NCBI RefSeq assembly: GCF_902686445.1
Contig: NC_062232.1
Coordinates: 72,681,440-72,745,439 of the forward strand
Reading direction: 5' to 3'
Source: Sciurus carolinensis
Taxonomy: Eukaryota > Chordata > Mammalia > Rodentia > Sciuridae
Length of the DNA: 64,000 bases
Shown here: piece after piece, positions 34,679 to 44,501 of the stretch
How the letters are laid out: each line of letters begins with the position of its first letter
Position numbering within the stretch: position 1 is the first letter of the stretch
Program-made: the position numbers and the translations under genes
Notes under the pieces: model-generated
Seen by the model: the letters and a program-made list of their open reading frames with translations, nothing else
Databases searched by the model: none
What the model was told of the DNA's origin: nothing

Positions 34679-35194
34679 CATCATGTATACACACATGATG
34701 AGCCATGTCAGATCTGGCTTTCATAAAAATGGAGGCGCCTACCTTCACTTTATTTATTGTTGTACATGTAAAAAGGGGACCAGAAGGAGCTGCTTCTGTG
34801 AGGAACAGGATGAGGTGGAGTTAAGGAAGCCATTTGCTCTAGTGGGTTATCCCAGCAGGACCAGCAAATTCCAAGTGGGGACCCACTCTGCACAGATACC
34901 ACATACTCCAGCAATCTGATAGAATCTCTTAATGATTTCCAGTTCCTGTGAGTCAGATTTCCATGTCTCATAGCTCGCCAAACCTGATTTTATTTGCTTG
35001 CCATGGATGGCTTCCCACAGTAGACGTTATTGCAAACATATTATTTATGCTGTAGATAATAATCAAATTCATCATCTCTGTTTATTATGATAATACTGTT
35101 AATGTCTTAATAGGGGCTATTTGGTTTAAGGCTGCATATTGTTTGTATTAGGTGCTGTTAATATTGATCTCCCCCTTAAATGTGAGGTATTGGA
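34679..35194 (-). mobile_element. ERVL provirus: 3' end of the internal region, antisense
   Basis: Placed between the ERVL 3' LTR and L1-7. In reverse, the end reads CTCACAGAAGCAGC, then TGTACAACAATAAATAAAG, which resembles the segment just upstream of the ERVL 3' LTR. Minus-strand 34971-34750 is open for 73 codons without a recognised domain. The dUTPase expected in this part of ERVL was not recognised. The assignment rests largely on position. Confidence 0.5.
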
Positions 35195-35276
35195 AGCCAG
35201 CAGGGACACTACAAAGCATAGAAGGGAAACTAATATTTCATATCTGCACTGCTACAGAAGAAGATACACATACAAC

Positions 35277-36238
35277 TTGAAAAAACAAAGGGAGAAAGTG
35301 CCCCAAACAAACCAAGATGCTATATTAATAAAATTCATTGATAGCTTGGGAGAAAAATGTAAGAAAAGGAGTTCAGAATGTACATAATTAAAATGATCTA
35401 AAAAGTAAAGGATGATATAAGAGAGCAAATGCAGGCAAGAGGATCAGTTCAGTAAACATTAAAAAAGCAAAAACAGGAAGCAAAAGATCATTTAAATAAA
35501 GAGATAGAGATTCTGAAAAAAACAAACAGAAATCCTTGAAATGAAGGAAAAAATAAAACAAATTAAAAACTCAATAGAAAGCATCACCAACAGACTAGAT
35601 CACTTGGAAGACAGAACCTCTGGTAATGAAGAAAAAATATTTAATCTTGAAAATAAAGTTGACCACACAGACAAGATGGTAAGAAATCATGAAGAGAACC
35701 TGTGAGAATTATGGGATAATATGAAAAGGCCAAATTTATAGGGATTGAGAAAGGTACAGAGATACAAAAAAAAAAAAAAAAAAGGAATGAACAACATACT
35801 CAATGAAATAATATCAAAAAATTTCCCAAACCTGAAGAATGAAATAAAAAATCAAGTACAAGAGGCTTACAGGACACCAAATGTACAAAATTATAACAGA
35901 TTTACATCAAGACACATTATAATGAAAATGTCCACCATACAAAATAAAGAATTTTAAAGGCTGTGAGAGAAAAGTATCAGATTACATACAGGGGTAAACG
36001 AATATGGATATCAGCAGATTTCTCAGCCCAGACCCTAAAAGCTAGGTGGGCCTGGAAGAAAATATTTCAAGTTCTGAAAGAACATGGATGTGAACCAAAA
36101 ATATTATACCCAGCAAAACTAACCTTCAGATTTAAAGATGAAATAAAATTCTTCCATGATAAACTTTAAAAGGATTTACAAATAGAAAGCCCGCACTATA
36201 GAACATTCTTGGCAAAATATTTCATAAGGAGAAAATGA
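35277..36238 (+). pseudogene. L1-7 ORF1, broken
   Basis: The start codon position reads TTG. Coiled-coil sequence is present around 35540-35700 (NQIKNSIESITNRLDHLEDR-like). An 18-base A-run at 35767-35784 replaces part of the RRM entry. The C-terminal part is open at 35963-36169 with ISADFSAQTLKARWAWKKIF and ILYPAKLTFRFKDEIKFF. Several stops and shifts inactivate it. Confidence 0.8.
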
Positions 36239-36335
36239 AAAACAACAATGAAAGTCAGCAAAGGGAGGAACTACACTAAAGAAAAAGTAAATCAAAGGAG
36301 AAACCGAATCAAATTACAAACCAAAAATAAACCAA

Positions 36336-39300
36336 AGGACCAGGAATACAAATCATATCTCAATAATAACCTTGAATTTTAATGACCTAATCTCATTAAG
36401 GAAAAGACATACACTAGCAGATTGGATTAAGAAAAAAAGCCCAACAACATGATGCCTTCAAGAGACTCATCTCATAGGAAAAGACATCCACAGACTAAAG
36501 GTTAAAGGATGGGAAAAAATATATCGCACACATAGACACAGTAAAAAAGCAGGGATTTCCATCCTCATATCAGAAAAAGTGAACTTCGAGCCAAAGTTAG
36601 TGGGATGGAATAAGGAAGGACATTTCATAACCACTTAAGGGAATCATAAATAAACAAGACATAACAATCATAAATATTTACACAAACAATGAAACATCTA
36701 TATACATCAAACAAATCCTTCTCAATTTCAAGCATCAAATGGCCTACAACACAATAATACTGGGTGACTTAAACATGCTTCTCTCATCACTGGATAGATC
36801 TTCCAAACAAAAACTGAACAAAGAAACCATAGAATTCAATAACATAATCAATAAATTAAACTTAACCGACATATATAGAATATTGCACCCAACAATGAAC
36901 GAATACACTTCTTTCTCAGCAGCACATTGATCCTTCACTAAAACAGTCCATATGTTATGCCACGAAGCAACTCTTAGCAAATGCAAAAAAATAGAGACAC
37001 TACTTTGCATTCTATCAGATCATAATGGGAAGAAATTATAAATCAGTGATAAAATAAAAATTAAAAACTACTTCAAAAACTGAAGAGTAAATAATATGCT
37101 ATTGAATGAAGCATGGAAAACAGAAGACATCAGGGAGGAGATTAAAAAAAAATTCTTAAAGGTAAATGAGAGCAACTATACAACATATCAACATCTCTGT
37201 GACATTATGAAAGCAGTACTAAGAGAAAAATTCATTGCATTGAGCTCATACATCAAAAGAATAAAAAGTCAACAAATAAATGACCTAATACTGCATCTCA
37301 AAGCCCTAGAAAAAGAAGAACAGATCAATACCAAAAGTAGTAGAAGACAGGAAATAACTAAAATCAGAGCTGAAATCAATGAAATTGAAACAAAACAAGC
37401 AATTCAAAAAATTATCAAAACAAAAAGTTGGTTCTTTGAAAAAAAAATTGATAAACCCTTAGCCATACTAACAAAGAGAAAGAGAGATAAAACTCCAATT
37501 ACTAAAATTCATGATGAAAAAGTAAATATCATGACAGACACTATTGAAATACAAAACATAATTAGAATCTATTTTGAAAATCTATACTCCAACAAAATAA
37601 AAATCTCAAAGACATCCACAAATTTTTAGAAACATATGATCCACCCAAACTGAATCAGGAGGACATACACAATTTAAACAGATCAATCTCAAGCAATGAA
37701 ATAGAAGAAGCCATTAAAACCAACCAACCACAAAAAGCCCCAGACCAAAAGGATTCTCAGCACAGTTCTACAAGAACTAAAGAATAACTAATACCCATAC
37801 TCTTCAACTTATTCAGTGAAATAGAAAAGGAAGGAACCCTTCCAAACTCATTCTATAAGACTAGTATCACTCTGATACCAAAACCTGAGAAAGACTCATC
37901 AAGGAAAGAAAACTTCAGACCAATATCCCTGATAAACATAGATGCAAAAATTCTTAACAAAATTCTGGCAAGTTGCTTACCAAAACATATTAAAAAGATA
38001 GAGCACCTTGATCAATTGGAGTTCATCTCAAAGATTCAACATTTGTTCAACATCTGGGAATCAATAAAAGCAATTCATCACATCAATGGACTTAAAGTTA
38101 AAAGTCATATGATTATTTCAATAAATGCAGAAAAATCATTTCATAAAATACAGTAGTCTTTCATGCTCAAAACACTAGAAAACATAGGGATAGTAGGAAC
38201 ATACCTCAACATTCTAAAGGCTATCTATGCTAAGTCCAAGGCCAACATCATTCTAAATGGAGAAAAACTGAAAACATTTCCTTTAAAAACTGGAACAAGA
38301 CAGGAATGCCCTCTTTTGCCACTTCTATTCAACATTATTCTTTCAACTCTAGCCAGATCAAATAGATAGACCAAAGAAACTAAAGGGATACAAATAGGAA
38401 AAGAAGAACTGAAACAATCACTATTTGCCAATGACATGATTTTATATTTAGAAGGTCCAAAAAATTCCATCAGAAAATATCTAAAATTCATAAATGATTT
38501 CAGCAAAGTAACAGGATTTAAAATCAACACTCATAAATCTGATGCATTTCTATTCATAAGTGATGAATACTCTAAAAGAGAAATTAGGAAAACTACCCCA
38601 TTCACAAAAGCCCCAACCAAAAAAAAAAAAAAGAAAAGAAAACTTGGTAATCAATGTAACGAAAGAGGTGAAAGACCTCTATAAGGAAAACTACAGAACA
38701 CTAAAGAAAGAAATTAAAGAAAACCTTAGAAGATGGAAAGATCTCCCATGTTCTTGGATAGGAAGAATTAATATTGTCAAAATGGTCATACTTCCAAAGG
38801 TGCTATACAGATTCAAGGCCATTCCAATTAAAATCCCAATGACGTTTCTCATAGAAACAGAGAAAGCAATCATGAAATTCGTTGGGAAGAATAAGAGACC
38901 CAGAATAGCCAAAACACTCCTTAGCAAGAAGGGTGAAGCAGGTGGTATCAGAATAACAACTTAAACTATACTACAGAACAAAATAATGAAAACAGCATGG
39001 TATTGGCATGAAAATAGACAGGTAGACCAATGGTGCAGAATAGAAGACACAGAGACAAACCCACATAAATACAGTTATCTCATACTAGGCAAAGGTGCCA
39101 AAAACATACAATGGAGAAAAGATAGCCTGTTCAACAAATGGTGCTGGAAAAACTGGAAATCCATATGCTGTAAAATGAAATTAAATCCCTATCTCTCACC
39201 CTGCGCAAAACTCAACTCAAAATGGGTCAAGGACCTAGGAATTGAACCAGAGACCCCGCACCAAATAGAAGAATAAGTAGGCTCAAGTCTTTATCATTTC

Positions 39301-40129
39301 AGCTTAGGACCAGACTTCCTTAATAAGATTCCCAAAGGGCAAGAAATAAAAGCAAGAATCAATAAATGGGATGGATTCAAACCATAAAGCTTTTTTTCTG
39401 CAAAGGAAATAATCAATAATTTGAAGAGAGAGCCTAGAGATTGGGAGAAAATCTTTACCACACACACCTCAGATACAGCACTAATCTCCAGTATTTATAA
39501 AGAACTCAAAAAATGTAATACCAAAAATGCAAATACCTCAATCAATGAATGGGCTAAGGAACTGAACAGACACTTTACAGAAAAAGATATACAATTGATA
39601 AACAAACATATGAAAAAAAGTTCAACATCTCTAGTAATAATAGAAATGCAAATCAAAATTGCTCTAAGATTTCTTTTCACTCCAATTAGAATGACTATTA
39701 TCAAGAACACAAGCAACAATAGGTGTTGGCGAGGATGTAGGGAAAAAGGTACACTCATACATTGCTGGTGGGGCTGCAAATTAGTGCAGCCACTCTGGAA
39801 AGCAGTATGGAGATTCCTCAGAAAGCTTGGAATGGAACCACTATTTGACCCAGCTATCCACTCCTTGGCCTATACCCAAAGGACTTAAAATCAGCATACT
39901 ACAGTGGCAAAGCCACATCTGTGTTTATAGCAGCTCAACTCACAATAGCAAAATTATGGAACCAAACTAGGTATTCTTCATCAGATGAATTGATAAAGAA
40001 AATGTGGTGTATATGTATGATGGAATGTGTATATGTAAATGAATGGAGTTGGAGAACATCATACTAAGTGAAATAAGCCAATCTCAAAAAACCAAAGGTC
40101 AAATATTTTCTCTGATAAGTAGTTGCTGA
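36336..40129 (+). pseudogene. L1-7 ORF2, broken
   Basis: The ATG position reads AGG. Open stretches cover the endonuclease (YNTIILGDLNMLLSSLDRSS, 36739-36930), the linker (177 codons, 37096-37629), part of the reverse transcriptase (38163-38369), the thumb region (38560-38964) and the C-terminus (39421-39888). The catalytic motif at 38424-38435 reads F-A-N-D in place of F-A-D-D. The C-terminal Cys motif [18 protein letters not shown] (39724-39777) is intact. The breaks are dispersed single changes, consistent with neutral decay. Confidence 0.85.
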
Positions 40130-40704
40130 TACATAATGAGTGAGTGGTAAGGGAAGAATGGAGGAATGTTGGATTATGTAGAGGAAAATTAGGGGAGGGG
40201 TGGGGGAAGAAAAACAGAAAAATTTACGGAAACAGTAAGGAAAAAATTTGCTAGCAGGTCACTAGTGATGATGGTGAGTGATGTCAGACTTATTTTCACT
40301 TCTTTATTCCTGGACTTATGAATTTTGACAGTAAGAGAAATACCATCATACCCTGCATTGATTTCAATCATACACAACTTTTTGGCCAATCTTATCCCAG
40401 TCGTGCAAGATATTGCCACCTATCTATTGCTATAACCAAGTCTTAAAAGGCCATTTCAACCACCTTATCAAGGCAACTTCTTCGAGATGGTGGGGAGTAT
40501 GTAGACCAATAAATTCCATAAGCAGGGATCATTGATACACTTCTCTTTCTGTCTAGTGAGTTTCCAGTTTTGATGCGATCCTTTATGGATCATCTCGATA
40601 GTGACTAAAGCATTCTATAGTTAAACTGATAGTAGTTTTGTCTGAAGCACTGTGTACAAGGAAGGAAAATTTATTTTAAGAGCAACTGTCTGTTCTATTA
40701 AAAT

Positions 40705-40960
40705 CAAAACAAAGCAAAACAAACACTGACTCTTCCAGGATGAAAACAGTACAATATAACCAACTTGCCACCAGGTAACTGGCTAGAGACCCCAGGGAAG
40801 GATAACCTGTTGAAGGTTCAGAGTTAGTCTCTTTTACAGACAGATATGATGTTCAGTGGTTACTATAGAGAGATCAGTCTTGGTGAGTGGAATTCCATAT
40901 TGTTGAGCATATATTCATACCTACTATTTTGTTCATGCATCCATTGGGTAATGGCAGGGG
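40705..40960 (-). pseudogene. ERVL integrase remnant (zinc-binding end and start of catalytic core)
   Basis: Integrase inserts the retroviral DNA copy into the host genome. QWMHEQNSRYEYM belongs to the N-terminal His/Cys region. TWWQVGYI marks the start of the catalytic core, where the family has the first acidic residue of its D,D-35-E triad. The aligned position (codon at 40759-40761) reads Gly. Several stops lie between the two blocks. Family and residue roles are from general knowledge of retroviral integrases. Confidence 0.65.
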
Positions 40961-42078
40961 TGTGTGGAAAGAAAGGCTTATTGGCATTCATAGAATGAAT
41001 TATCCTATTCACTTCATATTAAAGTTCTACAGAATTTAGATAATCTTTTAGTGATCATTCATCTGGAACACAAATATCTTCATGTATTTTGCTCATTCAG
41101 GCAGTTATAATCACATACCTCTTCCCCAAACACCTTTGTTATCTTTTTTATAATCATGTTACTTCCAAGTCACTAGCCAAGCATCCAAACTATTTGCCAC
41201 AGTCCATGAATCAGTATAAAATTTACTTCTGGCAATTTCTCATTCAGAGAAAAATGAAGAACAAGGTGTTTTGCTAAATTTCTCAGAGGATTTCCCCTTT
41301 GACACATGCTGTCCTTCAGGAATGTCTTTTAATATGGCTGAAGAGATGCAGCTGTCCTCTTTAGGATAATGCCTGAATGTTTTGCTGTATCACCAGTAAA
41401 TCAGCATATAGATTTCTCTTCCTCTTTCAACTAATCATAAATAATCCTCATTCAGCAATGGGCATATGCTGGGATAGAGGAGGAAGTGTAGCAGGAGAGA
41501 GGACAATGGGAATTTGCACCAGGTTTAAGGTAACTTACTTGGATTTTTAGGGTCTTCATAGGCTTCATCATGTATATGTCACTTCTGTTTGATAAGAGTG
41601 CTGCTCTACATATACTATGGTATGTCTTGGCAGTTAAGATAACACCTAGTTCATATTAAGTGCATCAGGTTGTATCATGATTTCATTGCCTTAGTTATGC
41701 TTAACAGTACTTAGTACTGTTAAGCTCAGTATCAGTCCAAGTGGTTTTTTTTGAAAGGTGAGTAGTTATCTGCAGAGAGTAGCCATGCTTTGCTCCAAAA
41801 TTTTAAGACTTACATTGCAATTTACATATAATGGCCTGGAAAAGACTTGAAATAGCATCCAAATCTGCCAACTGATACTTAGAGTTTCATTGGATCTGCT
41901 GGATTAAATGATCCAAATGGTACAATCTTATACTTGAGCCTAAACTTATTGAAGATGTTTATCTTACTTTGAGCCCTATTCAAAATTGGCCACTTTTCTA
42001 GTGAATGGGTTGAAATAAAATACCCAGTTGAGAAATATGGTGCTTCCAAAATACAAAGAAGCCCTCTAGTAGTTGTAT

Positions 42079-42300
42079 CTATGTCTTAGTTGTAGAAAGG
42101 GCTAGATGAAACAACTTACCTTTTACTTTAGAAGAAATATCTTGAAACGCTCCACACCATTGGATGTCAAGATATCTCACTGAGATAGAAGGCCATGAAT
42201 TCATATCCCATCCTTTGACATGAAAATATTTTATAAAGTAGTTCAAGATATTGGTTTTCTTACTGCATTGATCCAATCATACTGTCATTAATTTAATTAA
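42079..42300 (-). pseudogene. ERVL reverse transcriptase remnant
   Basis: The minus strand from 42276 is open for 65 codons: MDQCSKKTNILNYF, FHVKGWDMN, SVRYLDIQWCGAF, SSKVKGKLFHLA. This is the stretch just after the catalytic box, which sits one frame away at 42268-42291 with its second acidic residue kept and the first replaced (I-N-D). A frameshift separates box and open frame. Confidence 0.7.
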
Positions 42301-43190
42301 CTAGTGTGACATCTTGTTGAAGGAAGTTCTCTCAAGTTTTATGTAAGCTAATTTATGACATGGCTGGAAAATTTATCTACCCTTGATATAGACAGTGAAG
42401 TTCTTTTGCTGGCATTGCCAGCATTTAAGACCATATGCACATATTTGGAGAGAAAGCATTTTCCAGTTTCATACTAGACACCAAGGGATGTGTTAATTTG
42501 CTCAAGTATTCAAACTACATATAATGGCATCTATTGTAGTCCTTCCCCCGTTAAGCTTAAGATAATCCAGTGTCATTCCCTTATATCCATCTATCATCTG
42601 CAGACCAAGTAGGAATGATTAATGGAAATAATGTGCAAATCACCATCTCTGAATTCTTCAAATTCTTGAGAGTGGCAATAACCTCTGCAACTTATTCGGG
42701 CATGCAGTATTGCTTTGATTTACTATTATCCTAGGTAAATTTCCAATGTACTTCACTCAATCTTTCATACTATAATACTGCTTACTTCACAGTCAGGGAA
42801 CAAATGTAGGAGTTCAGTCTGTAGTTATGTATGTCTATTCCAATAATATATTCCAGAACTTTGGAAATAATTGCAGAATGGGATTGGAGACCCAGTAAAC
42901 CCTCTGTGGGATGGATCACCCACTGCAAACTCCATTGATCCTTTGGCCACCATCAGCTCTGAATGTTGGGCCTTACTGACAATTTTGAAGTCCTAGAATT
43001 AGTTTTGAGTTAGTACCCAGTATTCTCCTAAAGGTTTAATGATTTCTGTTTAGCTTCGTTTCAGGAAGATTAAAAAAAATAATGATATAAATTTACTATA
43101 GTGTACCAAGGTACTTCCTCAAGGGGACATGATGTTCTCCTCATTTATGTTGTTTTGTGTCTGTATAGTGATGCAAATATGAGACACTAT

Positions 43191-43205
43191 TGAGAAAATG
43201 ATACC
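43191..43205. repeat. Left target duplication of L1-8
   Basis: TGAGAAAATGATACC here and TGAGAAAACTTGATACC at 44483-44499 agree except for a two-base difference, and both are followed by T-rich sequence. They fix L1-8 at 43206-44482. Confidence 0.85.
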
Positions 43206-44482
43206 TTTTTTTATTATTATTGTATACAAATGGGATACATGTTGTTTCTCTATTTGTACATGGAGTCAAGGCATACCATTTGTGTAATCATACGTTTACA
43301 TAGGGCAATGATGTTTGATTCATTATTTTTTTCCCTTCCCCCCCACCCCTCCCACCCCTCTTTTCCCTCTATACAGTCCTTATTTCCTTCATTCTTACCA
43401 CACTCCTTATCCCTAACCCTAAACCTAACCCTAAACCTAATGCTAACCCCTCCCACCCCCCATTATATGTCTTCATCTGCTTATCAGCGAGATCATTTGT
43501 CCTTTAGTTTTTTGAGATTGGCTTATCTCACTTAGCATGATATTCTCCAATTTCATCCATTTGCCTGCAAATGCCATAGTTTTATCATTCTTCATTGCGG
43601 AGTAATATTCCATTGTATATATATGCCACAGTTTCTTTATCCATTCATCAACTGAAGGGCATCTAGGTTGGTTCCACAATCTGGCTATGGTGAATTGAGC
43701 AGCAATGAACATTGATGTGGCTGTATCTCTGTAGTATGCTGATTTTAAGTCCTTTGGGTATAGGCCAAGGAGTGGGATAGCTGGGTCAAAAGGTGTTTCC
43801 ATTCCAAGCTTTCTGAGGAATCTCCATACTGCTTTCCAGAGTGGCTGCACTAATTTGCAACCCCACCAGCAATGTATGAGTGTTCCTTTTTCACCACATC
43901 CTCGCCAACACCTATTGTTGCTTGTGTTCTTGATAACAGCCATTCTAATTGGGGTGAGATGAAATCTTAGGGTAGTTTTGATTTGCATTTCCCTTATTAC
44001 TAGGGATGTTGAACATTTTTTCATGTATCTGTTGATTACTTGTACATCTTCTTCTGTGAAGTGTCTGTTCATTTCCTTAGCCCATTTGTTGATTGGATTA
44101 TTTGTATTCTTGGTGTAGAGTTTTTTGAGTTCTTTATAGATTCTGGAAATTAGCGCTCTATCTGAAGTATGGTTGGCAAAGATATTCTCCCATTCTGTAG
44201 GCTCTCTCTTCGCATTGCTGATAGTTTCCTTTGCTAAGTGAAAGCTTTTTAGTTTGAATCTATCCCAGTTGTTGATTCTTGCTTTTATTTCTTGTGCTAT
44301 TGGAGTCCTGTTAAGGAAGTCTGATCCTAAGTCAACAAGTTGAAGATTTGGACCTACTTTTTCTTCTATAAGATGCAGGGTCTCTGGTCTGATTCTAAGG
44401 TCCTTGATTCGTTTTGAGTTGAGTTTTGTGTAGGGTGAGAGATAGGGGTTTAATTTCATTCTGTTGCATATGGTTTTCCAGT
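43206..44482 (-). mobile_element. L1-8: young 5'-truncated LINE-1, antisense
   Basis: A reversed poly(A) (TTTTTTTATTATTATTG), the 3' UTR with a C-rich tract on the plus strand (43331-43362) and telomere-like hexamers (43411-43450), then the ORF2 C-terminus up to the truncation at about 44482. The ORF2 part is uninterrupted, unlike every other long L1 copy here, so this is the least decayed and probably youngest L1. It is inserted in the pol part of the ERVL provirus. Confidence 0.92.
43411..43450 (-). repeat. Telomere-like hexamers in the L1-8 3' UTR
   Basis: Six consecutive hexamers on the plus strand: CCCTAA, CCCTAA, ACCTAA, CCCTAA, ACCTAA, TGCTAA, then CCCC. On the L1 sense strand this is TTAGGG-like and G-rich. 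Similar hexamers are not seen in the 3' UTRs of L1-1, L1-3, L1-5, L1-7 or L1-9. Confidence 0.9.
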
Positions 44483-44501
44483 TGAGAAAACTTGATACCA
44501 T
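43473..44501 (-). pseudogene. L1-8 ORF2 C-terminal fragment, open for 342 codons
   Basis: The frame begins at a chance ATG in the flank and target duplication (MVSSFL) and enters L1 sequence at [17 protein letters not shown]. It then runs without a stop through [17 protein letters not shown], the Cys motif [18 protein letters not shown] (43857-43910, spacing C-3-C-7-H-4-C) and WNQPRCPSVDEWIKKLW to the normal L1 stop (ISLISR end). Endonuclease and reverse transcriptase are absent, so it is not an active protein. No promoter for it is seen. Confidence 0.85.
44483..44499. repeat. Right target duplication of L1-8
   Basis: TGAGAAAACTTGATACC, the partner of 43191-43205, after which ERVL internal sequence resumes. 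Confidence 0.85.

Larger units (their letters stand above)
35195..40212 (+). mobile_element. L1-7: LINE-1 lacking most of the 5' UTR and the 3' end, sense
   Basis: It starts at CAGGGACACTACAAAGC (equivalent to 1747 of L1-1), so only the last 80 or so bases of the 5' UTR remain. It contains ORF1 (35277-36238), ORF2 (36336-40129) and the start of the 3' UTR (GAGGGGTGGGGGAAG), then stops at about 40212 without the terminal block or poly(A). ERVL sequence lies on both sides. The missing tail implies a deletion at or after integration. Confidence 0.85.
40213..43205 (-). mobile_element. ERVL provirus: pol region (RT to integrase), antisense
   Basis: The minus strand carries decayed ERVL pol from right to left. 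The RT active-site box, normally Y-I-D-D-like, reads I-N-D-S-M-I-G at about 42268-42291. Downstream is VKGWDMN and RYLDIQWCGAFQDI (42079-42276). The integrase N-terminal part (HEQNSRYEYMLNN, about 40905-40950) is followed by TWWQVGYI at about 40750-40775 and the integrase C-terminal end (SRNKEVKISLTSLTI, 40260-40310). Stops and shifts are frequent; it is not functional. L1-7 and L1-8 bound this piece. Confidence 0.75.

Noticed and set aside
43411..43450. True interstitial telomere array or chromosome end
   Set aside because: Only six degenerate hexamers, embedded within an L1 3' UTR with L1 sequence on both sides.
43230..43535. A 101-codon plus-strand frame over the telomere-like run
   Set aside because: It reads the L1-8 3' UTR in the wrong direction.
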